Positions 22,113-29,054 of a stretch of DNA of 29,054 nt are shown in pieces. The stretch comes from a virus. The position numbers were made by a program, and so were the translations under genes. Position 1 is the stretch's first letter. The number at the start of each line of letters is the position of its first letter. The notes beneath the pieces are model-generated. The model had not been told where the DNA came from and made no database searches. It was given only the letters and a program-made list of their open reading frames with translations. Where the stretch lies: the IMG/VR virus record IMGVR_UViG_3300025137_000185, positions 1-29,054 of that record. One strand, given 5' to 3'.

Positions 22113-22514
22113 ATGAGTAATTCAACATACATATTTTATAATTCAGTTACAGGAACAATACATGCTAAACGTGTTATGAATCCAAAACAAGCACAAGAAA
22201 ACTGCAAAAGAAATCCTCGATTTAACATGTCTTGTGGTTTAGAAAGTGAATTAGGTTTTGTTTTAAATATGCAAAATAATTACGTGGATGTAAACGTTGA
22301 TCCACCAATAGTAAAAATGAGAGCACCTGTGCCAGAAGATTATGTAGCAAAGCATAGAGCAGAAAGAAATACAAAATTAAAAGCAACAGATTGGACACAA
22401 GGTGCAGATAGCCCACTAAGTGATGCAAAAAAATTGGAATGGCAAACATATAGACAAGCATTAAGAGACGTAACGTTTGAAAAATATATGACTTGGCCAA
22501 GTCCACCACAATAA
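22113..22514 (+). CDS. Tail-fibre assembly chaperone-like protein (Phage_tail_APC type)
   Basis: 133 residues directly after the tip gene. The second half has RNTKLKATDWTQGADSPL and then DAKKLEWQTYRQALRDV, ending WPSPPQ, the signature of the phage tail assembly chaperone family (XkdW-like/Phage_tail_APC). Members occur beside fibre genes and help attach or fold them. The first half has a beta-type start (YIFYNSVTGTIHAKRV). The gene begins right at the previous stop. Confidence 0.78.
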   Translation: MSNSTYIFYNSVTGTIHAKRVMNPKQAQENCKRNPRFNMSCGLESELGFVLNMQNNYVDVNVDPPIVKMRAPVPEDYVAKHRAERNTKLKATDWTQGADSPLSDAKKLEWQTYRQALRDVTFEKYMTWPSPPQ

Positions 22515-22533
22515 AGATATATAGGAGAAAGAT

Positions 22534-22686
22534 ATGGAATTTAGTTTACAAGGTTTAATTTTACAAATGTGGGATGCCGATGGTAATTACAAAGGCCCTA
22601 CAAATAGAGTGCTAGTGTTCAATGGCTTACCATACAATATAGATGATTATGCCGCAGAACATGGCTTTACATTGCCAGATTCTTAA
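22534..22686 (+). CDS. Small hypothetical protein, 50 aa
   Basis: ATG 22534 with a clear AGGAG eight bases upstream; ends with TAA at 22684-22686. The product is MEFSLQGLILQMWDADGNYK followed by a beta-type middle and ends HGFTLPDS. It is a short, probably globular beta protein of unknown role between a tail chaperone and the fibre genes. Confidence 0.65.
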   Translation: MEFSLQGLILQMWDADGNYKGPTNRVLVFNGLPYNIDDYAAEHGFTLPDS

Positions 22687-22692
22687 GATTAC

Positions 22693-22700
22693 GATAAATA
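22693..22700 (+). promoter_or_regulatory. GATAAATA promoter-like motif before the fibre genes
   Basis: GATAAATACAA, identical over 11 bases to the site before the portal. The next start codon is 66 bases downstream, with the leader hairpin at 22722-22743 between. Confidence 0.55.
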
Positions 22701-22721
22701 CAAGCATAACAAATTAAACAG

Positions 22722-22743
22722 CCTGTAGAGAATACTTTATAGG
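22722..22743 (+). other. Leader hairpin with G-U pairs
   Basis: CCTGTAGAG (22722-22730) and CTTTATAGG (22735-22743) pair fully if two G-U pairs are allowed, with the loop AATA. The need for G-U pairs points to RNA rather than DNA. It could affect stability or translation of the fibre message. Confidence 0.4.
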
Positions 22744-22765
22744 TTATTTCCAATAGGAGAGAAGC

Positions 22766-23287
22766 ATGTCAGGAAGAACCTTATCGTTCAAAAACTATCT
22801 AAAGGGCAGTGATAACGTCCAAATGATAGAAATGTTGCCAGAACATCAAAGAACATTCACATACAATTACGGCACAGATATTACAAATTATAATTTTACT
22901 GCAAACTATTCAACACTGGTTGTAGATAGTTTAACATACAATGTAAATACAGGTGAACCTAACTTTGCTACCTCAAATGTTATTGGATATCTAGGAGCAA
23001 CCTCCACAGCAATAGCCGCCGGTAATATTAATAAAACAAATGCCGCCGCAGGACTAGTTGATTTTACCATTCCTAAAAACAGGTATACAGGTTTTATATA
23101 TCCTGATGCTAGAACTAATGTTGTTATTAGTATTGTAGAATTTACATGGGAAAATACTAATCCTACAGTTAATGTTTTTGACAGTCATAGATGGGCAATT
23201 ATAGAACGTTATACACCAGATGTAACAGCAGGCGATCCTACTTCAGCAAACAACTCACCAACATTTAACAATATTGTAGGAGTTTAA
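22766..23287 (+). CDS. Putative virion/fibre-associated protein, 173 aa
   Basis: It has AGGAGAGAAGC before ATG 22766. It is beta-rich, with many Asn, Thr and Tyr residues and no obvious helix except near the start (FKNYLKGSDNVQMIEMLPEH). A TFTYNYGTDITNYNFTANY stretch near residues 30-48 and WENTNPTVNVFDSHRWAIIE near 128-147 suggest a compact beta sandwich. Its place at the head of the fibre transcript and before a large fibre suggests a structural role. No family is recognised. Confidence 0.6.
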   Translation: MSGRTLSFKNYLKGSDNVQMIEMLPEHQRTFTYNYGTDITNYNFTANYSTLVVDSLTYNVNTGEPNFATSNVIGYLGATSTAIAAGNINKTNAAAGLVDFTIPKNRYTGFIYPDARTNVVISIVEFTWENTNPTVNVFDSHRWAIIERYTPDVTAGDPTSANNSPTFNNIVGV

Positions 23288-23288
23288 C

Positions 23289-26200
23289 ATGGCTAATATT
23301 ATAGTCTCAGTTGCTCAAAGCAATGTCACAGTGGATGAAGCAAACAGTAATGTTGCTGTAACTACCACATTAAGTAATGTAGTAGTTGGTGATAGTTTAA
23401 CGGTATCAAATACACTAATTAGAGCCGCGTTAAGTGTAACAGATGCAGGTGGTGATGGTTCATTAGCATATAATAACACATCAGGTGTATTCACATACAC
23501 TGGGCCAAGTGCCTCAGAAGTAAGAAGTCACTTTAGTGCAACAAGCCCTATAACATTAAGTAGTGGTGTAATTGGCATTAATTCAAGTGCTTTATTTACA
23601 GGCAAGACAACAGATGATTTAACACAAGGCTCTACTAACAAATACTTTACAACATCAGGTGCCACAGTAAACACTACTGCTTTACCAGAAGGCACAAATT
23701 TATATTATACAGATGCTAGAAGCAGAGCGGCAATCAGTGCCACATCACCATTAAGTTATAATAGCTCAACTGGTGTTCTCAGTATCACAGAAGTTGGTGA
23801 TATATCAGAAGTTATTGCCGGAGCAGGTTTAACTGGCGGCGGTTCAAGTGGTGCAGTAACATTAGATGCTGTAGGCGGATACGGTATAACTGTAAATGCT
23901 AATGATATTGAACTTACTAACGCAGAAGTTCAAGCACAGGCAAATATTGCAATAGGCAACAACACAACCGACAACCTCACAGAAGGTTCAACTAATTTAT
24001 ACTTTACTAATGCTAGGTCAAATACTGCTATAGCGGCATATACTGGTGCTATGACAAATATGACCGGAGCCTTTACAACAACAGGTAATATTACTGGTGG
24101 AAATTTATCTACAGGTGGAACACTTGCAGTAAGTAATGGTGCAAGTATAACGGGTAATTTGAATGTTACCGGAAACATTAATTCAGAAACTGTAACAGAC
24201 TTGTTTGTTGAAGATAGAAACATTACATTACAGTTTGGACAAGTTGGAACACCAAGTGCAAACAGTCAAATCTTTATTGACAGAGGTGATGAAACAGACA
24301 CTTACATTAAATGGGATGAAACTGGAGATGTTTGGAAATTTACTAATGATGGTAGCACAGAATATAAAATAGCGGCTAGCACTAGTGACCTAGCAGAAGG
24401 CACAAATTTATATTATACAAACGCAAGAGCAGATGCAAGAGTTAACTTACAAACAGGAACAAACTTAGACCTAAGTTCAAAGTCAACAAGTGACCTATCA
24501 GAAGGCACAAACTTATACTTTACTGGTGCAAGGGCTAGAGGCAACATAAGTGTTGGAACTCCAGCAAGTGCAAGTAGTGGAGGTGCATTAGCATACGATA
24601 GCGGAACTGGTGTATTTACATTTACTCCAGCAGACACTCAAACAGATTCAGAAGTAAGAGCATTACTAAGCACAACTACAGCAGGTGCAAGTGGTGGTGG
24701 AAGTTTAGCATATGACAACAGTTCGGGTGTATTTACTTTTGCCCCAGCAGATGATACTGCCGGCGTAATTGCAATCACAGATGATACTTCAACAGATGCC
24801 TCACATTTTGTAACACTAAGTCCAACTGCTAGTGGTGATAATGCGTTAGAAGTAAGTTCAACTAAATTATCATTTAATCCTAGTTCAGGAGTATTACAAA
24901 CAGACCACATAAGCAGTGATAGTGGTCAACCTTTACAACTTAAAGGACAAACAAACGGTCTTAAATTAGACAAAACTATTAGTAGTGCAGATGCTAGAAT
25001 AGTAGATTTTGACACAACTGGATACGGGTTACAAAGTGCAGATTTTCACACAGGCGCTATTGTATCAGACAATGTTCCTGGATTCTTATTACATGCATCT
25101 GCGGCTAGTGGTCAAAACACAATGACTGTGACTAATCTAATAGGTAATGCCGCATTATGGGCAGGTAAACAAACAAGTGCTACAAATTATTTTACTGCTT
25201 TTGTTTTATCAAACTTTGGAACAGGAAATGTTTTAGACGCCACGTTTGCTGGCGCAATAGGAAGACAGGTTGCAGACTTCCAAGATAAGGGTTGGATATG
25301 GTTTGATAGCACAACAGGTTCAACTATTGGTGTTTTACCTCCAACTGCTCACGTTACAGGAATAAGTGGTAATGTAATTACATTCAGTGAAAACTTTACA
25401 ACAGCAGTTAATTTAAGTGGAAATGGATATAATGGTATACTATTCCCAGGTGCATTTAGTAGCACACAAGAAATTGGAATGGCTATAACAGGTGATACTA
25501 CTAATGCTTCAATACCATTTAGTGCAACTACACCTAGATTGAATACATATACATTACCAGAAACATTAGCAAACGTAACTCTAGATAGAGTAAGTTACGG
25601 TGCTACAACAGTAGACCTTGCAAACGTTGTGTTAAGACATAGTGCAGAAGCAACTGTAGGAACAACAAGTGCTATAAAAACAGATAGAGCAATTCTTATT
25701 GGTGCAAACACAACACCTGATTTATTAAGTGTAGGAACAGCAGACATTTTACCAGCAACAAGCACATTAGGTATTACAATAGAACAAGATGGATTAACAG
25801 ACTTTGGTGGCGTAAGTGATAAACCTCAAATGAAGTTTATGATGAACAACTACAAAACTAATAGTTTAGGTAGTGAAACAACATACCCAGCATGGAGTGA
25901 GTTCTTAGGTGAAACAGGTAATGCTACATTAGATATGCCTTACTTAGGTGCACCAAACTTTAACTTTAAAATATTAGGTGGAACAAAAACAAATAAAGGT
26001 GCTACAGCGGCTGGTGATATTCCAGGTAGAATTACATGGAACACACTAACAGGCTCAACCACAGCTGGTGCAGACCAATTTAATCCACCAGCAAGTATTG
26101 TTACAAGAATTAATGATGCAACAGCAGGTAACGTTACCACAATGGCTAACGTGGATATGTATTTCCAAAGTTCATATCCTACATCATTTAGAAATGGAAC

Positions 26201-26933
26201 AACAAATGCTACTGGTTCAATACCAAGAACATTCTTAGGTAGTGATGCAGGTAATACTGTTATTGCCGCTAAAACAGATGGTAAAATAACATTACGTCCA
26301 GTAAGAGATTATGGTGATGCAGGAACAGATACAAGTTATGTTGATAACAGACGGGCACATGAATTACATGAATATCATGAATTCTTAGGTGCTGGATTCT
26401 TAAGTAGCAAAACAGGAACACTGGTAGAGATACAATCTAAGTCAGGTGAAACTGGCGGTAGCAGTAACTTTAATTATGATTCAAAAGGCAATGCTACACT
26501 AAGAATAAGCACACATGAAGCCAACAATGCCGTTAAAGCACAATGGGATATTACTAATGAACAAAGCACAGGTAATTTAGTAATTGCTAAAGGCGGTGCA
26601 GACTTAATTGATATTACAGCCGATACTGCAATATTCACTCAAACAATTGGAAGTCCAGCGGCAACAGATACTGGTGCAGTAATTAATTTTGTAAAACCAA
26701 CAATATTTGGTAGTCCTACTACAGCCATTACAGCAAACATAACAAACGATTTAACAAATGCTAAATTAGGTATAGTTCAAAAAATATATCACAATAATAG
26801 TTCAGAACCCACTTTCCCAGGCACATGGGTTAAATTAGGAGAAACAAGTTATGTCGGTAGTGTTAGAAATATTATATATTGCGAGTGGTGTGAGGGAACG
26901 AGAGTAGAATACTGGTATGTGCAGGAAGGCTAA
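23289..26933 (+). CDS. Large repeat-containing tail fibre, 1214 aa
   Basis: The N-terminal 490 residues contain a repeated fibre unit, DL(T/A/S)EG(S/T)NLYYTxAR, at about 109-121, 131-144, 229-243, 367-380 and 402-415, and a second unit GGxLAYDxxxGVFTFxPAD at about 56-73, 431-448 and 470-487. These resemble repeats in T4-like cyanophage and pelagiphage fibres. Between them, at about 298-360, lies a VEDRNITLQFG and IFIDRGDETDTYIKWDE region typical of such fibres. The rest (about 500-1214) is beta-rich without clear repeats and ends in RVEYWYVQEG, likely the receptor-binding end. The repeats are also partly conserved at the DNA level. Confidence 0.85.
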   Translation: MANIIVSVAQSNVTVDEANSNVAVTTTLSNVVVGDSLTVSNTLIRAALSVTDAGGDGSLAYNNTSGVFTYTGPSASEVRSHFSATSPITLSSGVIGINSSALFTGKTTDDLTQGSTNKYFTTSGATVNTTALPEGTNLYYTDARSRAAISATSPLSYNSSTGVLSITEVGDISEVIAGAGLTGGGSSGAVTLDAVGGYGITVNANDIELTNAEVQAQANIAIGNNTTDNLTEGSTNLYFTNARSNTAIAAYTGAMTNMTGAFTTTGNITGGNLSTGGTLAVSNGASITGNLNVTGNINSETVTDLFVEDRNITLQFGQVGTPSANSQIFIDRGDETDTYIKWDETGDVWKFTNDGSTEYKIAASTSDLAEGTNLYYTNARADARVNLQTGTNLDLSSKSTSDLSEGTNLYFTGARARGNISVGTPASASSGGALAYDSGTGVFTFTPADTQTDSEVRALLSTTTAGASGGGSLAYDNSSGVFTFAPADDTAGVIAITDDTSTDASHFVTLSPTASGDNALEVSSTKLSFNPSSGVLQTDHISSDSGQPLQLKGQTNGLKLDKTISSADARIVDFDTTGYGLQSADFHTGAIVSDNVPGFLLHASAASGQNTMTVTNLIGNAALWAGKQTSATNYFTAFVLSNFGTGNVLDATFAGAIGRQVADFQDKGWIWFDSTTGSTIGVLPPTAHVTGISGNVITFSENFTTAVNLSGNGYNGILFPGAFSSTQEIGMAITGDTTNASIPFSATTPRLNTYTLPETLANVTLDRVSYGATTVDLANVVLRHSAEATVGTTSAIKTDRAILIGANTTPDLLSVGTADILPATSTLGITIEQDGLTDFGGVSDKPQMKFMMNNYKTNSLGSETTYPAWSEFLGETGNATLDMPYLGAPNFNFKILGGTKTNKGATAAGDIPGRITWNTLTGSTTAGADQFNPPASIVTRINDATAGNVTTMANVDMYFQSSYPTSFRNGTTNATGSIPRTFLGSDAGNTVIAAKTDGKITLRPVRDYGDAGTDTSYVDNRRAHELHEYHEFLGAGFLSSKTGTLVEIQSKSGETGGSSNFNYDSKGNATLRISTHEANNAVKAQWDITNEQSTGNLVIAKGGADLIDITADTAIFTQTIGSPAATDTGAVINFVKPTIFGSPTTAITANITNDLTNAKLGIVQKIYHNNSSEPTFPGTWVKLGETSYVGSVRNIIYCEWCEGTRVEYWYVQEG
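23686..23711 (+). repeat. 26-bp direct repeat in the fibre gene (copy 1)
   Basis: An identical copy lies at 24394-24419, 708 bases (236 codons) downstream and in the same frame. It encodes the EGTNLYYT part of the fibre repeat. Identity including third codon positions suggests recent duplication or gene conversion. Confidence 0.75.
24394..24419 (+). repeat. 26-bp direct repeat in the fibre gene (copy 2)
   Basis: Second copy of the repeat at 23686-23711. Recombination between the two would delete exactly 236 codons and keep the frame. Confidence 0.75.
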
Positions 26934-26935
26934 TC

Positions 26936-28675
26936 ATGAGCAGTCGTTATAGAAGTTTAACATCTAATAGTGTTTCAGAAAGACTCTTTACTTTAAATAT
27001 ACAACCACAAACAGGTCCCGGGACTTCAACTAATAATCAAGCCAATATTGCATTTATAGGCACATCAGGACAAGATTTTACTGTTTTTTGGGAGGCAGGA
27101 GTCAGCAATACTTATACTCATACAGGTAGTGTGCTTAGAGTAACACATACTTACACTAATACAGATCCAAAAAGTATATCAGTTCAAGGTGCAATGGGTA
27201 AATTAGCAGATCCAAGTGTTGCTGGTAGTATACCACCAGACTATGCTTCAATAACATCATGGGGCAATGTTACTCTTATTGCAGATCAAAGTGGACTTGG
27301 AACTTATGCAAACTTAATTCAAGCAGGACAACCAGACGGATTATCACCACCTACTTCAAGTTATACAGATTGGCCTTTGCTTGTTGCAAACTCAAATTGC
27401 ACTCAAATGTTTTCTGGTCAGAGTGCAGGGACCTTTGCACCTAGATTAGATACTGATCCTCTCCGATCAGCAGGATTCGGTTGGCCTTCATACATTACTG
27501 GAAATATTATAAACATGTCAAGTATGTTTAATAGTGCATTTGGCAAAAGTCAAACAGGAATAGGAAGTGTTAGCAAAAGGACTGCATCTTTAAATGGCTG
27601 GGACACCGGAAATGTTACCAACATGAATAGTTGTTTTGCCGGTTCTGGATATATAAATAAATTATCAAATTGGAATACTATAAATGTTACTGACATGGGT
27701 AGTATGTTTGCAAATATACGCCCAGACGAAATCGTTGCAACAGATGCCTTATTTGTAACTAGTTCTACTCAACAAATAGGTGATGTAGGCATTGACCAAT
27801 GGAACGTTAGTAATGTTGCAAATATGAGTCTAATGTTTGAAAATACTAGCGGAAATTTAGGAAATTTATCACAATGGAATACTCAAAGTGTTACAAATTT
27901 ATCAGGCACGTTTTCTAAAAGTAATGTTGAACCTTTTGTTGCATGGAATACAGGCAATGTAACTACTCTTAGCGATACATTTTTTGGCGCTGAGGGTAAT
28001 ATAGATTGTAGTGGTTGGAATACTATAAATGTTACAAACATGTCAAAAACATTTGGAACAAACTTTGGTTATGTGTTCCCTTTAGGTGCTTTTGTTAATA
28101 AGTCCAAAGTAAAAAGAGATTTGTCGGGTTGGAATGTAAGCAATGTAACTAATATGGCTAATATTATGAATGGATATAATGGTGATCCACAAATTGATAG
28201 TTGGGACGTTAGTAGTGTAACAGATATGAGTTATGCCTTTGGTGCGGCTTATTTGAGAACAAGTGATCCAGGTGGTAATCCTATAAATGCAGATTATAAT
28301 AGTAGTATAACAATGGATCCAAGTGGATGGGTAACAAACAGTTTAACCACCGCTCAAAACACATTTAGCGGTAGCACACTTAATAGTAATCTAGGAGCAT
28401 GGAATTTAAGTTCAATAACAACTATGGCAAATATGCTTGATGATAGTGCTATGAGCACAGAAAATTACAGCAAAACACTAATTGGTTGGGCAAATTTTGT
28501 AAGTAATGCTGGTGGTTCACCGTCAAGCATAACATTAGGAGCCGCAAATGTTACATACAATAACACAACTTATACAGGCTCACCATACAATGATGCAGTA
28601 GCCGCCAGAGCATATTTAGTAAGCTCAGGAGGTTCAAACCCAGGTTGGACAATTACAGATGGTGGACAAGCATAA
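26936..28675 (+). CDS. BspA-type (DUF285-like) repeat surface protein, probable adhesin
   Basis: 579 residues with a repeated W(N/D)(T/V)xxVTxMxxMF unit, clearest at about 222, 246, 289, 314, 337, 361, 399, 423 and 489, in units of about 24-40 residues. This is the pattern of BspA-like surface proteins (DUF285). The C terminus (about 511-579: SKTLIGWANF, NVTYNNTTY, AARAYL, GWTITDGGQ) also matches the usual end of these proteins. The first 190 residues are an unrelated beta-rich part that probably anchors the protein to the virion. There is no signal peptide, which fits a virion protein rather than a bacterial lipoprotein. It follows the big fibre by two bases and likely binds the host surface. 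Confidence 0.82.
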   Translation: MSSRYRSLTSNSVSERLFTLNIQPQTGPGTSTNNQANIAFIGTSGQDFTVFWEAGVSNTYTHTGSVLRVTHTYTNTDPKSISVQGAMGKLADPSVAGSIPPDYASITSWGNVTLIADQSGLGTYANLIQAGQPDGLSPPTSSYTDWPLLVANSNCTQMFSGQSAGTFAPRLDTDPLRSAGFGWPSYITGNIINMSSMFNSAFGKSQTGIGSVSKRTASLNGWDTGNVTNMNSCFAGSGYINKLSNWNTINVTDMGSMFANIRPDEIVATDALFVTSSTQQIGDVGIDQWNVSNVANMSLMFENTSGNLGNLSQWNTQSVTNLSGTFSKSNVEPFVAWNTGNVTTLSDTFFGAEGNIDCSGWNTINVTNMSKTFGTNFGYVFPLGAFVNKSKVKRDLSGWNVSNVTNMANIMNGYNGDPQIDSWDVSSVTDMSYAFGAAYLRTSDPGGNPINADYNSSITMDPSGWVTNSLTTAQNTFSGSTLNSNLGAWNLSSITTMANMLDDSAMSTENYSKTLIGWANFVSNAGGSPSSITLGAANVTYNNTTYTGSPYNDAVAARAYLVSSGGSNPGWTITDGGQA

Positions 28676-28718
28676 AAATAACAAACAAATAACGATATAG
28701 GATACAACAACGGAGAAT

Positions 28719-29054
28719 ATGAATGGCTTACATGAAAACAAAAAAGAAGAAAAAGAAAAAGAACAGAGGAACAAAGAAGTAGATTGGGGTGCTTACTTTG
28801 ACAGAATTGCCAAAGTATGTCCTTGGTCAAGGCAGTATTATATGCAGGATAAAATCCTCCATGCTAAAGTTGGTAAACCAGGAACGGAACTAACTTTTGT
28901 TGCTGGCTTTTGTGCTAGTGAGCACGAAGCATTGTTATTAGAATACAATGAAGGAACTAGTATTGATACATTGTTATCAGTAGTAGAAAAAATAGAAAGT
29001 AAGTATTTGCACTTAGCGGCATTTTGGAGTCATCCAGATGAGAAGGATTTGAAC
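28719..29054 (+). CDS. Hypothetical protein, 3' end beyond the window
   Basis: ATG 28719 with GGAG five bases upstream; the frame is open through the window end (112 codons seen). The N terminus is very charged (NKKEEKEKEQRNKE), then DWGAYFDRIAKVCPWSRQYYMQDKILHAK and a beta/alpha segment with CASEHEALLLEYN. No membrane segment is present. The position after the adhesin gene might suggest a fibre assembly role, but no family is recognised. Confidence 0.65.
   Translation, partial: MNGLHENKKEEKEKEQRNKEVDWGAYFDRIAKVCPWSRQYYMQDKILHAKVGKPGTELTFVAGFCASEHEALLLEYNEGTSIDTLLSVVEKIESKYLHLAAFWSHPDEKDLN

Noticed and set aside
22222-22509. 95-codon minus-strand ORF
   Set aside because: Shadow of the tail assembly chaperone gene; Leu-rich composition typical of antisense frames here.
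1-29054. CRISPR arrays, insertion sequences, integrase or tRNA genes
   Set aside because: I looked for regularly spaced repeats, transposase motifs, tyrosine or serine recombinase motifs and tRNA cloverleaves and saw none. The fibre repeats are protein-coding and irregularly spaced.

Overview
The window is a piece of an AT-rich tailed-phage genome, or of a prophage that looks like one. Genes are tightly packed, many junctions are one-base TAATG stop/start overlaps, and the order is the usual packaging, head, tail order: small terminase, large terminase, portal, scaffold, major capsid protein, head completion, tail tube, tail chaperones, tape measure, tail tip, fibres. There is one tail-tube gene, no sheath gene, a lambda-type G/GT frameshift pair and a lambda-J-like tip protein, so the virion is most likely a siphovirus with a long non-contractile tail. 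The low G+C, the cyanophage-like fibre repeats and the short conserved HGGKGS protein suggest a marine bacterial host. That is inference; nothing seen fixes the host.

Layout. 1-163: end of a small coiled-coil/membrane protein, possibly lysis related. 164-567: noncoding, with a strong terminator and two GATAAATA motifs. 568-2355: four small unknown genes, interrupted by an unusually long and highly structured noncoding stretch (1303-1795). 2411-6412: packaging module. The small terminase and the large terminase are separated by a small membrane protein, two HNH endonuclease genes and a small acidic ORF; four short ORFs follow the large terminase. 6413-6732: noncoding, with a candidate small RNA ending in a terminator and a three-way-junction inverted-repeat element. 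6733-8819: five genes on the opposite strand driven by a near-perfect sigma70 promoter. The last two look like ADP-ribosyltransferase-fold proteins. All four junctions in this operon carry nearly the same 15-base sequence. 8820-9134: divergent control region with a terminator, two perfect hairpins and a GATAAATA motif facing the portal gene. 9135-14218: portal, scaffold, capsid, connectors and tail tube. 14296-22686: tail assembly, including a classical -1 frameshift at GGGAAAA, the tape measure, tip proteins and an embedded GNAT acetyltransferase. 22766-29054: fibres and adhesins, including a 1214-residue repeat fibre and a BspA-type repeat protein, ending in a gene cut by the window edge.

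How it fits together. Structural genes appear to be read rightward from sites marked by GATAAATA or TATAAATA, which resembles the T4-type late promoter core. The leftward operon has a host-type sigma70 promoter, so it would be expected to be expressed early by host RNA polymerase. With two ADP-ribosyltransferase-like products it is the best candidate here for a host-takeover or anti-defence module. The most unusual parts are this operon with its repeated junctions and the four structured noncoding elements (1303-1610, 6408-6512, 6588-6672, 8905-9012).
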